From Altibacter lentus (GTDB taxonomy: Bacteria > Bacteroidota > Bacteroidia > Flavobacteriales > Flavobacteriaceae): 64,000 bases of DNA. Positions 1-7,905 of this stretch are shown piece after piece. How positions within the stretch are numbered: position 1 is the stretch's first letter; every line of letters starts with the position of its first letter. The stretch is taken from contig NZ_KN050846.1 in NCBI RefSeq assembly GCF_000746845.1, positions 2,992,963-3,056,962 of the forward strand. The letters are read 5' to 3'. The notes under the pieces are model-generated. The model worked only from the letters and a program-made list of their open reading frames with translations. It searched no databases and was not told where the DNA came from. A program made the translations under genes and the position numbers.

Positions 1-236
1 ATGTGATCGTGATCCGTCAGTACCCGGCAGGGCAAAAGGTCCATCATATCGATCTTACCAACATCAATGCGATGCATTCACCGTATTACCAGATAAAACC
101 GAACGACCTTATTTTAATCAATCCGTTACCTCAAAAGGCGATCGGTACCGGCACCACCGGCTTACAGTCTTTTACCACTATTTTAAGTGTGGTCACCGCC
201 CTTACCACGGTGATCCTTTTATTTATCCGACTATAG
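1..236 (+). CDS. Polysaccharide export protein, Wza-like (3' end only)
   Basis: The reading frame is open from the first base and stops at 234-236, so only the last 78 or so codons are visible. The fragment contains the end of a soluble ligand-binding (SLBB-like) region, with an 'IKPNDLILINPLP' segment, followed by a hydrophobic C-terminal helix (about the last 20 residues). That arrangement is usual for flavobacterial Wza/BexD-type outer-membrane export proteins. The stop codon abuts the ATG of the tyrosine kinase gene, which supports a Wza-Wzc pair. Family assignment rests partly on this neighbour; the SLBB and secretin-like parts lie outside the window. Confidence 0.75.
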   Translation, partial: VIVIRQYPAGQKVHHIDLTNINAMHSPYYQIKPNDLILINPLPQKAIGTGTTGLQSFTTILSVVTALTTVILLFIRL

Positions 237-2708
237 ATGAGCGAAGAATTCGAAATACAGGAAGTCTCCACCACCTTCGACTTTAAAGGGTTCTTGGTCA
301 AGCTTCTTAGCTACTGGCCTTTGTTCCTTATCTCACTGGCCATCTGTTTCGGGATCGCTTATTATATCAATGTACGCAAACTACCCGTCTATCAGATGAG
401 CAATATGATCTCCATCAAGGACGATCAAAACCCTTTCTTTACCACCAACACCAGCCTTACCTTTAACTGGGGTGGGACCACCGACAAGGTGAATACAGCA
501 GTAATTACCTTGAAATCCCGGTCGCACAATGAGAAGGTGGTCGACAGACTCCGGTACTATCTTACCTATTTGAAGGACGGGGAATACCAGCAGGTGGATG
601 CCTACGGACAAACCCCCTTCGTGGTGGAAGTGGACACCACCCATCCACAGCTTATAGGAAGACAACTCACCATCGTCTTCAAGGATTCGGTGAACTTTAG
701 CTTAAGCAGAAAGTTCGATGCCGGTTCAAAACAACTACAAAATTACAGTACACGGGAATTTTCTTCTGTCTATATGGAGGCCCAGGACTTCTCCAGAGAT
801 TATCAGCTGGGTCAAAAGATCGATCTGCCTTTTGTGGGGATCACCCTTTATCCCAATCCGGAGATGACCGTGGTACCGGGAAAACCCTATTACATACGTT
901 TCTCTAATTTTGACGGCACGGTGAAGCAATACCTCGGTATTAGCGTACAACCGGAATCCCAAAACTCTTCGGTGCTTAACTTGCGGCTAACAGGTCTTAA
1001 CAAGACCAAGTTAGTCGATTACCTCAATACTTCGGTAGAAGTGCTAAGCGAAGATATGCTGGAGCGGAAGAATCTCTTTGCTACCAAGACCATCAAATTT
1101 ATTGACAGCAGCCTTGCGATCAAGGGAGAAGAGCTGAGCGATGTAGAGGAGGAATTGAACCGTTATAAGGATAAGAACGCCATTTTCGACTTAAGTGTGG
1201 AAGGACAGGAGATCAATAATAAATTGAACGCTCTTGATCTTCGTAAAGAAGCCATCGAAAAGGAATTGAGTTATTATGAGACGCTGGAGGAATACCTCAT
1301 CAACAGGTCGGATTACAGCAATGTGCCGGCACCCTCGGTAGCCGGAATTTCTGAAAGTAGTATCGTTTCCGGCGTGGGACGTATCGTGGCACTTGCCGAA
1401 GACCGAAACAAGCTCCAGTACTCCTATAAGGAAGGAGCGCCCATCTTTGCAGACATCGACCGGCAGATCAATGCGGTGAAGTCGGTGTTGCTGGAGAATA
1501 TCCTCTCCACCAAAGGGCTGAAGCGACGCGAACTACAATCCCTCGATCAGCAGATAGGGCAATATGAATACGAGATCCGAAAACTTCCGAAGGAACAACA
1601 GGAACTATTAAAGATAGAACGACGGTATAACCTGAGCCAGGGGGCTTACAACCTGTTCCTGGCCAAACGTAGTGAGGCGGGACTGGTAAAGGCAGCCAAT
1701 GTGAGTGATGTACTTGTTATTGACCGGGCGAAAGATACGGGCGGAGGGAAGGTAGGTCCCAATACGCAGTTAAATTATTTGATGGCGGCTTTCTTCGGAT
1801 TCCTCCTACCGTTTGTTTTAGTTTTCTTACGGGTCTTTTTCGATACGAAGATCCATACCGTCAAGGATATCGAGCGGCTTTCTAAAATCCCTATACTGGG
1901 CGTGATCGGTAAAAGCAGGTTGGAGAACAACCTGGCGGTGATAGAGAAGCCCAAATCGGCGATCTCCGAATCCTTCCGGGCATTGCGTTCCAGCTTGCAG
2001 TTCATCTATAAGAAACAAGGGCTCACAGGGTCCAAGACCGTACTGGTCACCTCCTCGGTGAGTGGGGAAGGGAAGACCTTCTGCTCCATTAACATTGCTT
2101 CGGTATTTGCCTTAAGCGAACGGAAAACCATCCTTATTGGGCTAGACCTTCGGAAACCTAAGATCTTTGGCGATTTCAATATCGACAACAGCCGCGGTGT
2201 GGTGAACTACCTCATTGACGACAGCGATCTTGATAGTATCATTCAAAAGACACAGGTACCGCATCTGGATGTGATCACCTCGGGGCCCATTCCGCCAAAC
2301 CCATCCGAGCTCCTTATGAGCGACCGTATGGTGGAACTTATCGAAACCCTGAAAGAAACCTACGACTATATCATTCTGGATTCGCCTCCACTGGGGCTGG
2401 TTTCCGACTCCCTGGCGCTATCCAAATTTGCCGATGCGACGCTCTATATGGTGCGTCAGAACTACACCAAGCGAGGTATGTTCGCAATGATAAATGAGAA
2501 GTACAAGCGAGGCGAGATCACCAACATCAGTTTTGTGATGAACTTCTTCGAGGACAAGGCAAAATACGGGTATGGCTACGGCTATGGGTATGGCTACGGT
2601 TACGGGTATGGCTACGGCTACGGAGGCTATGGTAACGGATATCACGAAGACGACCGAAAACCTACTTTGCGACAGCGCATTCAGCAGTATTTTAAACGCA
2701 AGCAGTAG
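237..2708 (+). CDS. wzc: Wzc-type chain-length regulator and tyrosine autokinase
   Basis: This 823-residue inner-membrane protein would control polymer length and couple polymerisation to export through Wza. It has an N-terminal membrane helix (26-44), a periplasmic Wzz-like region with a long helical middle part, a second membrane helix (about 512-535) and a cytoplasmic BY-kinase domain. The kinase has Walker A SVSGEGKT (Lys613), Walker A' ILIGLDLRKP (Asp637) and Walker B YIILDSPP (Asp715). The C-terminus (777-802) is a Tyr-Gly repeat with 12 tyrosines, the expected autophosphorylation cluster, followed by a basic end. It starts directly after the wza-like stop. No low-molecular-weight tyrosine phosphatase (Wzb) gene is in the window. 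Confidence 0.95.
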   Translation: MSEEFEIQEVSTTFDFKGFLVKLLSYWPLFLISLAICFGIAYYINVRKLPVYQMSNMISIKDDQNPFFTTNTSLTFNWGGTTDKVNTAVITLKSRSHNEKVVDRLRYYLTYLKDGEYQQVDAYGQTPFVVEVDTTHPQLIGRQLTIVFKDSVNFSLSRKFDAGSKQLQNYSTREFSSVYMEAQDFSRDYQLGQKIDLPFVGITLYPNPEMTVVPGKPYYIRFSNFDGTVKQYLGISVQPESQNSSVLNLRLTGLNKTKLVDYLNTSVEVLSEDMLERKNLFATKTIKFIDSSLAIKGEELSDVEEELNRYKDKNAIFDLSVEGQEINNKLNALDLRKEAIEKELSYYETLEEYLINRSDYSNVPAPSVAGISESSIVSGVGRIVALAEDRNKLQYSYKEGAPIFADIDRQINAVKSVLLENILSTKGLKRRELQSLDQQIGQYEYEIRKLPKEQQELLKIERRYNLSQGAYNLFLAKRSEAGLVKAANVSDVLVIDRAKDTGGGKVGPNTQLNYLMAAFFGFLLPFVLVFLRVFFDTKIHTVKDIERLSKIPILGVIGKSRLENNLAVIEKPKSAISESFRALRSSLQFIYKKQGLTGSKTVLVTSSVSGEGKTFCSINIASVFALSERKTILIGLDLRKPKIFGDFNIDNSRGVVNYLIDDSDLDSIIQKTQVPHLDVITSGPIPPNPSELLMSDRMVELIETLKETYDYIILDSPPLGLVSDSLALSKFADATLYMVRQNYTKRGMFAMINEKYKRGEITNISFVMNFFEDKAKYGYGYGYGYGYGYGYGYGYGGYGNGYHEDDRKPTLRQRIQQYFKRKQ

Positions 2709-2736
2709 CCTTGCATCGCATTCTTAATAATGCATC

Positions 2737-3339
2737 ATGACCCTACAGCCACTCACAAAAGGACAGTTGCTTCTAAAACGTACGTTCGATCTATCTATTT
2801 CCATTCTGGTACTGCCGTTTGTGATAATTCCTTTAATTTTGCTGCTTGGTATGGCCCGTATAAGTACGGGTGCCCCGGGGCTGTTCGTTCAGCAACGGGT
2901 AGGGAAGGACGGTGTCCTTTTCCCATTGTATAAGATACGCTCGTTAAAGGGCCGATACCATATTGACATTTATGCCATACAACAAAGTGAGACTCGTTTT
3001 GGACGATGGCTTCGGAAAAGCAAGTTGGATGAACTCCCCCAGCTCTTCAATGTGCTGAAAGGCGATATGAGCCTGGTAGGGCCGCGGCCTGATGTGGCAG
3101 GCTATGCCGATCGGCTGGAAGGGGAAGACCGTATCATTCTTACGGTACGTCCCGGGATCACAGGTCCTGCGACACTAAAATACAGGGACGAAGACCAGTT
3201 GCTGGCACGACAGGAGCACCCAATTGATTATAATGACCGGGTGATCTGGCCGGATAAGGTGGCCATCAATAAACAATACATTGAAAACTGGAGCCTAAAG
3301 CGCGATATATATTACCTTTGGGTCTCCGTTTTTAAATAA
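2737..3339 (+). CDS. Small monotopic phosphoglycosyltransferase (bacterial sugar transferase)
   Basis: At 200 residues this is the minimal PglC/WcaJ-C-terminal type enzyme, which moves a sugar-1-phosphate from a UDP-sugar to undecaprenyl phosphate and so starts a repeat unit. Visible features are an N-terminal membrane-entering helix (about 18-40), the catalytic Asp98-Glu99 pair in SKLDELPQLFNVLKGDMS, and the GPRPD motif at 115-119. It lacks the multi-spanning N-terminal part found in the second phosphoglycosyltransferase of this locus at 41130-42524. It lies 28 bases after wzc. Substrate is not readable from sequence; the GalNAcA pathway genes just downstream make an acetamido sugar plausible. 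Confidence 0.92.
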   Translation: MTLQPLTKGQLLLKRTFDLSISILVLPFVIIPLILLLGMARISTGAPGLFVQQRVGKDGVLFPLYKIRSLKGRYHIDIYAIQQSETRFGRWLRKSKLDELPQLFNVLKGDMSLVGPRPDVAGYADRLEGEDRIILTVRPGITGPATLKYRDEDQLLARQEHPIDYNDRVIWPDKVAINKQYIENWSLKRDIYYLWVSVFK

Positions 3340-3371
3340 CCGTTATAAACCCCGTTTCGGCGGAACGAACT

Positions 3372-4658
3372 ATGAAAGAACAACCTACCATTGCGATCAT
3401 CGGACTTGGATATGTGGGCTTACCCCTGGCGGTAGCCTTTGCTGAAAAGTATCGCGTGATCGGTTTCGATATCAATGAGAAACGTATTGCCGAGCTTCAA
3501 TTAGGTACCGACCATACGCTGGAAGTGGAGACACCCCACTTGCAAAAGGTACTGCAGGGTACGGCGAGCACGGGATTGCGCATCAGTCATCAAGCGGAAG
3601 CCATGGCAGATGCAGACATCTATATCGTTACCGTGCCTACACCCACCAACAAATACAATCAGCCCGTGCTTACCCCTCTCATCAAGGCCAGCGAAACTGT
3701 TGGGAACGTCCTTTCAGAAGGGAATATCGTCATCTACGAATCAACCGTCTATCCGGGTGTCACCGAAGAGACCTGTGTACCCATACTGGAACAGGTGTCC
3801 GGACTTACCTTCAACACACATTTCTATGCCGGGTATTCGCCCGAACGCATCAATCCGGGAGATAAAGAACATACAGTGACCAAGATCCTTAAGGTCACCT
3901 CCGGGTCGACCCCCAAGGTCGCACACTATATCGATGGACTATACGGCTCCGTGATCACGGCAGGGACGCATCTCGCTCCCTCCATCAAAGTAGCGGAAGC
4001 AGCCAAGGTCATAGAGAACTCACAGCGGGATATCAACATCGCTTTTGTGAACGAACTCTCCAAGATCTTTAGATTGCTGGATATCGATACACAGGCCGTG
4101 CTGGAAGCAGCAGGGACCAAATGGAACTTTTTGAAGTTCTCCCCGGGTCTGGTAGGAGGACACTGTATTGGAGTGGATCCCTATTACCTGGCTCAAAAGG
4201 CGGAAGAAGAAGGCTATAACCCGGAGATCATACTGGCCGGACGCCGTATGAACGACGGTATGGGCGCTTATGTGGCCCATGAGGTGGTGAAACTGATGAT
4301 ACGGAAGGATGTAAAGGTGAAGAACGGGAAGGTGCTTATCCTTGGGATCACCTTTAAGGAGAACTGCCCCGATATTCGCAACAGCAAGGTGATCGATGTG
4401 ATCAGTGAACTGGAGAAGTACAATCTCAATATCGATGTCTACGATCCCTGGGCCAATGCCGATGAGGTGGCACAGGAATTCGGGATCACACTGCATACCG
4501 ATGTGTCCCAATTGGAGCGCAGCTACGATGCCATCATCCTAACGGTGGCGCACGAGAAGTTCCGCGGGCTTTCACTGGCAGACTATAAGGCCGAAAACGC
4601 CGTGGTATTCGATGTGAAGAGCTTTTTGCCTAAAGAGACCATCGACGGGCGGTTGTAG
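3372..4658 (+). CDS. tviB: UDP-N-acetyl-hexosamine 6-dehydrogenase, TviB/WbpA/WbpO family
   Basis: The 428-residue protein oxidises C6 of a UDP-N-acetylhexosamine to the uronic acid in two NAD-dependent steps. The N-terminal dinucleotide fold has GLGYVGLP at 11-18. The catalytic cysteine is Cys265 in GGHCIGVDPYYL, and the C-terminal domain has the ITFKENCPDIRNSK segment typical of the TviB subgroup. Its partner is the 4-epimerase at 4939-5913. By family knowledge the pair converts UDP-GlcNAc to UDP-GalNAcA. The two genes are separated by 280 bases of repeats, so they may still be co-transcribed. Confidence 0.92.
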   Translation: MKEQPTIAIIGLGYVGLPLAVAFAEKYRVIGFDINEKRIAELQLGTDHTLEVETPHLQKVLQGTASTGLRISHQAEAMADADIYIVTVPTPTNKYNQPVLTPLIKASETVGNVLSEGNIVIYESTVYPGVTEETCVPILEQVSGLTFNTHFYAGYSPERINPGDKEHTVTKILKVTSGSTPKVAHYIDGLYGSVITAGTHLAPSIKVAEAAKVIENSQRDINIAFVNELSKIFRLLDIDTQAVLEAAGTKWNFLKFSPGLVGGHCIGVDPYYLAQKAEEEGYNPEIILAGRRMNDGMGAYVAHEVVKLMIRKDVKVKNGKVLILGITFKENCPDIRNSKVIDVISELEKYNLNIDVYDPWANADEVAQEFGITLHTDVSQLERSYDAIILTVAHEKFRGLSLADYKAENAVVFDVKSFLPKETIDGRL

Positions 4659-4665
4659 GATGGAT

Positions 4666-4904
4666 TGTCACTTCGAGTGATGCGCTGCAAGCGCATTGTA
4701 TCGAGAAGCGTTGATTGGATTCTTCGCTTTGCTCTGAATGACATGCCAACTGTCATTCCGAACGCAGTGAGGATTCTCTGGATTCTTCGCTTTACTCTGA
4801 ATGACATGGCAACTGTCATTCCGAACGCAGTGAGGAATCTCTGGATTCTTCGCTTTGCTCTGAATAACATGGCAACTGTCATTCCGAACGTAGTGAGGAA
4901 TCTC
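4666..4904 (+). repeat. Three tandem 63-bp hairpin repeats with a 50-bp leader
   Basis: A leader (4666-4715) contains the perfect inverted repeat ATGCGCT-GCA-AGCGCAT. It is followed by three copies of a 63-base unit at 4716-4778, 4779-4841 and 4842-4904, differing at only a few positions. Each unit is itself an imperfect inverted repeat: an arm ending CTGAATGACA, a short loop, then TGTCATTCCGAACGCAG and its continuation to GGAATCTC. The leader and one unit recur at 6287-6399. There are no unique spacers, so this is not CRISPR. Similar TGTCATTCCGAAC elements are scattered between genes in many Bacteroidota genomes. The spurious open frames through them read FGMTVAMSFRAKRRI. Confidence 0.9.
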
Positions 4905-4938
4905 ATAAATAAAAAATAATTATAATAACAATAGCAAG

Positions 4939-5913
4939 GTGTACACAAAACCGTATCATAAAGAAGATCTTTCCCAATACAGCTTTCTGGTAACAGGAGG
5001 AGCCGGATTTATAGGTTCCAACCTCGTACAATACCTGCTCCGGTTCGGAGCGAAGAAGGTGCGGGTACTGGACGACCTTTCCACCGGAAAGCGTACCAAT
5101 CTGCTTCCCTTTAAGGACCATTCGGCTTTTGAGTTTATCAAGGGCGACATCCGGGATCCGGAGACCTGTAAACAGGCCATGGAGGGGATGGACTTCGTCT
5201 CGCATCAGGCAGCGCTGGGGTCAGTGCCACGTTCCATCAACGACCCGATCACCTCCAATGCCGTGAATGTGTCCGGTTTTCTCCATATGCTGGTAGCACA
5301 AAAAGAAAGTGAAACGGTAAAACGCATGGTCTATGCCGCCTCCAGTTCCACCTATGGCGATAGTAAGACCCTTCCCAAAGAGGAAGGGGTCATCGGGAAA
5401 CCGATCTCTCCCTATGCCGTGACCAAACTGGTGAACGAGATCTATGCCGATGTATTTTTTAAAACCTATAACACCGCTACCATCGGACTGCGATACTTCA
5501 ATGTCTTTGGGCCCAATCAGAGTCCCACAGGGGCGTATGCGGCGGTAATCCCTTTATTCATGCAAGCCTTGAAAGATGAGGTCTCACCCACCATCAACGG
5601 GGATGGCAAGCAGACCCGCGATTTTACCTTTGTAGAGAATGCAGTACAGGCGAATGTGAAAGCCTTCTTCGCTTCGGAAGCAGCGGTAAATGAAGTCTTC
5701 AATGTAGCGTATGGGGAACGCATCAGCTTAAATACCTTGTGGAAAGAACTACAAGCCATTTCAGGAAAAGAGCTCCCTGCTGTGTACGGTCCGCCACGGC
5801 AAGGGGATGTACGCGATTCCCTGGCCAATATCAACAAGGCCCGACGGTTGCTGGGCTACGAACCCCGGTTTTCAGTAGCGGATGGGTTGAAGGTTACCTG
5901 GAAGCAGTTTTAG
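4939..5913 (+). CDS. tviC: UDP-N-acetylglucosamine 4-epimerase, TviC/WbpP-like
   Basis: This extended short-chain dehydrogenase/reductase (324 residues) interconverts the gluco and galacto forms of a UDP-N-acetyl sugar or its uronate. It shows the NAD motif GGAGFIGS (20-27), a serine-rich segment SSSTYG before the active site, and the catalytic Tyr159/Lys163 in SPYAVTK. The start is GTG at 4939; no in-frame ATG lies close to the fold. Together with the dehydrogenase at 3372-4658 it should provide UDP-GalNAcA. It is the last gene before a 1.1 kb repeat-rich gap, with a stem-loop about 30 bases past its stop. Confidence 0.9.
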   Translation: MYTKPYHKEDLSQYSFLVTGGAGFIGSNLVQYLLRFGAKKVRVLDDLSTGKRTNLLPFKDHSAFEFIKGDIRDPETCKQAMEGMDFVSHQAALGSVPRSINDPITSNAVNVSGFLHMLVAQKESETVKRMVYAASSSTYGDSKTLPKEEGVIGKPISPYAVTKLVNEIYADVFFKTYNTATIGLRYFNVFGPNQSPTGAYAAVIPLFMQALKDEVSPTINGDGKQTRDFTFVENAVQANVKAFFASEAAVNEVFNVAYGERISLNTLWKELQAISGKELPAVYGPPRQGDVRDSLANINKARRLLGYEPRFSVADGLKVTWKQF

Positions 5914-5944
5914 TGATTGATTGTTTTTTTTATTCTTCTCTTCT

Positions 5945-5973
5945 TTTCTTTTTTCCATTGATGAAAAAAGAAA
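5945..5973 (+). terminator. A/T-rich perfect hairpin after the epimerase gene
   Basis: TTTCTTTTTTC (5945-5955) and GAAAAAAGAAA (5963-5973) form a perfect 11-base-pair stem with a 7-base loop, beginning 31 bases after the tviC stop. The low GC content of the stem makes it a weak classical terminator, but it can act in either direction. It could equally be the end of a repeated element. Confidence 0.4.
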
Positions 5974-6208
5974 CAAAAAAATCTAGGCTGCAGAAACCAT
6001 CCCTAAATGCTACGTCGGTTCGCTACACGTTCCGAACTCGGTCTGCTTGCGCAGCCCTCAGACAGCGTAACGCGCTTAACGCTGCACCTTCTTGCATTTT
6101 ACGGGATGTTTTCTGAGGCCGTGTTTTGATTCTAAGCGGCTTTCTCTTTTATAGTGCTGACTCATTACTAACTCCTAAGTCCTAAATCCTATTACTGGCT
6201 ATTTACTC

Positions 6209-6277
6209 TTCACTACTCACCACTCACCATTCACCATTCACCATTCATCACTCACCATTCACCACTCACCAATCACT
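6209..6277 (+). repeat. Low-complexity ACTCACCATTCACC repeat
   Basis: About 70 bases consist of variants of CACTCACCATTCACCATT. The repeats are irregular, with no hairpin structure and no coding sense. They lie immediately before the second copy of the TGTCATTCCGAAC hairpin repeat. Confidence 0.8.
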
Positions 6278-6286
6278 ACTAACATG

Positions 6287-6399
6287 TGTCACTTCGAGTG
6301 ATGCGCTGCAAGCGCATTGTATCGAGAAGCGTTGATTGGATTCTTCGCTTTGCTCTGAATGACATGGCAACTGTCATTCCGAACGCAGAGAGGAATCTC
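6287..6399 (+). repeat. Second copy of leader plus one 63-bp hairpin unit
   Basis: This stretch matches 4666-4778 at a constant offset of 1621 bases with only a few differences (for example CGCAGAGAGGAATC here against CGCAGTGAGGATTC there). It carries the same ATGCGCT-GCA-AGCGCAT palindrome and one hairpin unit. The two copies flank the tviC gene in direct orientation and could serve as substrates for homologous recombination. Confidence 0.9.
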
Positions 6400-6668
6400 G
6401 TGATACCGTTTCGTGCATTTAGAATAGAAATTTGCTTACTCCTAACCCCTATTTCCTATCCTTTCACAACGCAATATATTATGCATGCATAGCACATAAA
6501 CGCTTCTTTTTATATAAAATTTTGAATATTAACATGTTAGGGAAGTTTTCTTACTTTTTTAGGAGGTAAAACCAATCCAGAACACTTGGTCACGAACGCC
6601 TAGGTTACTAGCTGGTAACAGTGTGGTAACTTAGTGGCTAGTGTATGGAGAGTGTATGTAAAACAGAA

Positions 6669-6732
6669 AGTGACACAAAGGAACATAAAATGACATAAAG
6701 TGACACAAATGAACATAAAGTGACATAAAATG
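6669..6732 (+). repeat. Tandem GTGACACAAA / GAACATAAA repeat
   Basis: Two near-identical units of about 29 bases (AGTGACACAAA, then G/T GAACATAAA, then A/G TGACATA) lie in tandem and are followed by a partial third. The block is AT-rich and non-coding, about 330 bases before the ABC permease start. Spacing of close to three helical turns could suit a protein-binding array, but nothing more can be read from it. Confidence 0.7.
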
Positions 6733-6763
6733 GCCATAATTGGACAAAACCGGACAATTTCAG

Positions 6764-6780
6764 CAAAAAGTGCCTTTTTG
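6764..6780 (+). other. Small perfect hairpin CAAAAAG-TGC-CTTTTTG
   Basis: A 7-base-pair perfect inverted repeat with a 3-base loop. The arm ends in five T residues, so it could be a weak terminator on either strand, but there is no gene directly upstream. It sits between the tandem repeat block and the ABC exporter genes. Confidence 0.35.
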
Positions 6781-7015
6781 TGTCGAAAAGGGTCAAAAAC
6801 GGAAGTGCTGTATACGAAGCGTGCTGGGATGACGTTTTGAATCTGAGGTACAACAGCAACCACCCTGAGCGGCAGAAGCCCTGGGGTATGGGGAACCGAA
6901 GGTAGTAGCGGTATAAAATAATTACAAAACGGAAGGTCTAGAAGGGCCCTGTGCAAGGACTTACGTCCCTACATGAGAATACAACATAAACCTTTTTCTA
7001 TCGGTTCATAATTAG

Positions 7016-7023
7016 TATCTTAG
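7016..7023 (+). promoter_or_regulatory. Possible -7 box of the wzm-wzt operon
   Basis: TATCTTAG differs by one base from the TAnnTTTG -7 element known for Bacteroidota sigma factor. It lies 36 bases before the ATG of the ABC permease. No clear TTG was seen at the -33 position. Confidence 0.35.
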
Positions 7024-7058
7024 TCCCCACAACGTAACCCCAGTCGTATCCCTGGCCT

Positions 7059-7904
7059 ATGGCTTTGCAAACCAAAATTTACCAAAAAGAGAACAACCTG
7101 CGTCTAGGGAAGTTAATAAGGGAGAGTATAAGTGATATGTATGCTTCCCGGTTCCTCGCCAAGCAACTGGCCATACGGGATATCAAAGGACAATACCGGC
7201 AATCGTATCTGGGTCTTATCTGGGCATTTATCACACCCCTTGCCACAGCGGCCATCTGGATCTTTCTGAACAGTTCGGGAACCCTGCGTATCTCCGATAC
7301 CGGAATCCCTTATCCGGTCTTTGCTTTTTCAGGTACCTTGCTTTGGTCCATCATTACCGAATCCATCAATGCGCCCATGAACAATACCAACAGCGCACGA
7401 AATATTCTGTCCAAGATCAATTTTCCGAAGGAAGCCCTTATTATTACAGGCTTGTATAAACTATTATTCAATAGTGGCATTAAAGTACTGCTATTGTTCG
7501 TGTTCGTTTTCGCCTTTGGGGTTGGTTTTCACTGGACCCTCTTGCTTTTTCCGTTGATCCTACTGGCCGCTGTATTGTTCGGCACCACCATAGGACTCTT
7601 TCTAACTCCTTTGGGAATGCTTTATACCGATGTGAACCGTACCATTGGTTTTGTGCTTCGGTTTGTAATGTATGCCACCCCGGTGGTCTACGCCGTGCCT
7701 AAGGATGGTATTTTGAAGTGGGTCATGGAGTTGAATCCCATCACGCCCATCGTGACCGTAGCGAGGGATGCGCTGGTAGGCGGCGATTTTCACTATTTGC
7801 TGTATTTTTCTATTGTGGTGGCGGTATGTGTCCCCTTGTTCTTTATCGCCATGGTGATCTACCGCATCTCTATTCCAATCATTGTTGAACGATTAAGCGC
7901 CTGA
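7059..7904 (+). CDS. wzm: Polysaccharide ABC exporter, permease subunit (Wzm)
   Basis: The 281-residue protein is an ABC-2 type permease, with an amphipathic N-terminus, the RDIKGQYRQSYLGLIWAF coupling-helix region (residues about 43-60) and six predicted membrane helices. It also has the NPITPIV segment before the last pair of helices, as in Wzm/TagG/KpsM proteins. It would move a completed lipid-linked polymer across the inner membrane. The ATP-binding subunit follows after one base. Base composition here matches the conserved part of the locus rather than the AT-rich cassette that starts inside wzt. Confidence 0.93.
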   Translation: MALQTKIYQKENNLRLGKLIRESISDMYASRFLAKQLAIRDIKGQYRQSYLGLIWAFITPLATAAIWIFLNSSGTLRISDTGIPYPVFAFSGTLLWSIITESINAPMNNTNSARNILSKINFPKEALIITGLYKLLFNSGIKVLLLFVFVFAFGVGFHWTLLLFPLILLAAVLFGTTIGLFLTPLGMLYTDVNRTIGFVLRFVMYATPVVYAVPKDGILKWVMELNPITPIVTVARDALVGGDFHYLLYFSIVVAVCVPLFFIAMVIYRISIPIIVERLSA

Positions 7905-7905
7905 T

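Larger units (their letters stand above)
5914..7058. other. 1.1 kb repeat-rich intergenic region
   Basis: No convincing gene lies here. It holds an A/T hairpin (5945-5973), and then a stretch of inverted and GC-rich short repeats (about 5986-6115, for example GCGTAACGCGCTTAACGC) of the sort seen between flavobacterial genes. Next are low-complexity ACTCACCATTCACC repeats (6209-6277), a second copy of the 63-bp hairpin repeat (6287-6399), a tandem GTGACACAAA/GAACATAAA block (6669-6732) and a small hairpin (6764-6780). The open frames of 60 to 125 codons in this stretch are low-complexity products of these repeats. The region separates the kinase/GalNAcA genes from the ABC exporter and composition changes along it. 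Confidence 0.8.

Noticed and set aside
4666-4904. Regular repeats as a CRISPR array
   Set aside because: The 63-bp units are directly adjacent with no unique spacers, each unit is internally palindromic over most of its length, a copy lies elsewhere, and there are no cas genes.
4583-4948. Minus-strand frame of 121 codons with FGMTVAM-SFRAKRRI repeats
   Set aside because: It is a translation of the tandem hairpin repeats and overlaps the end of the dehydrogenase gene; such frames appear wherever this repeat family occurs.
6600-6956. Minus-strand frame of 118 codons in the intergenic region
   Set aside because: It is formed mainly by the tandem GTGACACAAA repeat, giving repeated Phe-Val-Ser-Leu, and has no family features or good start.
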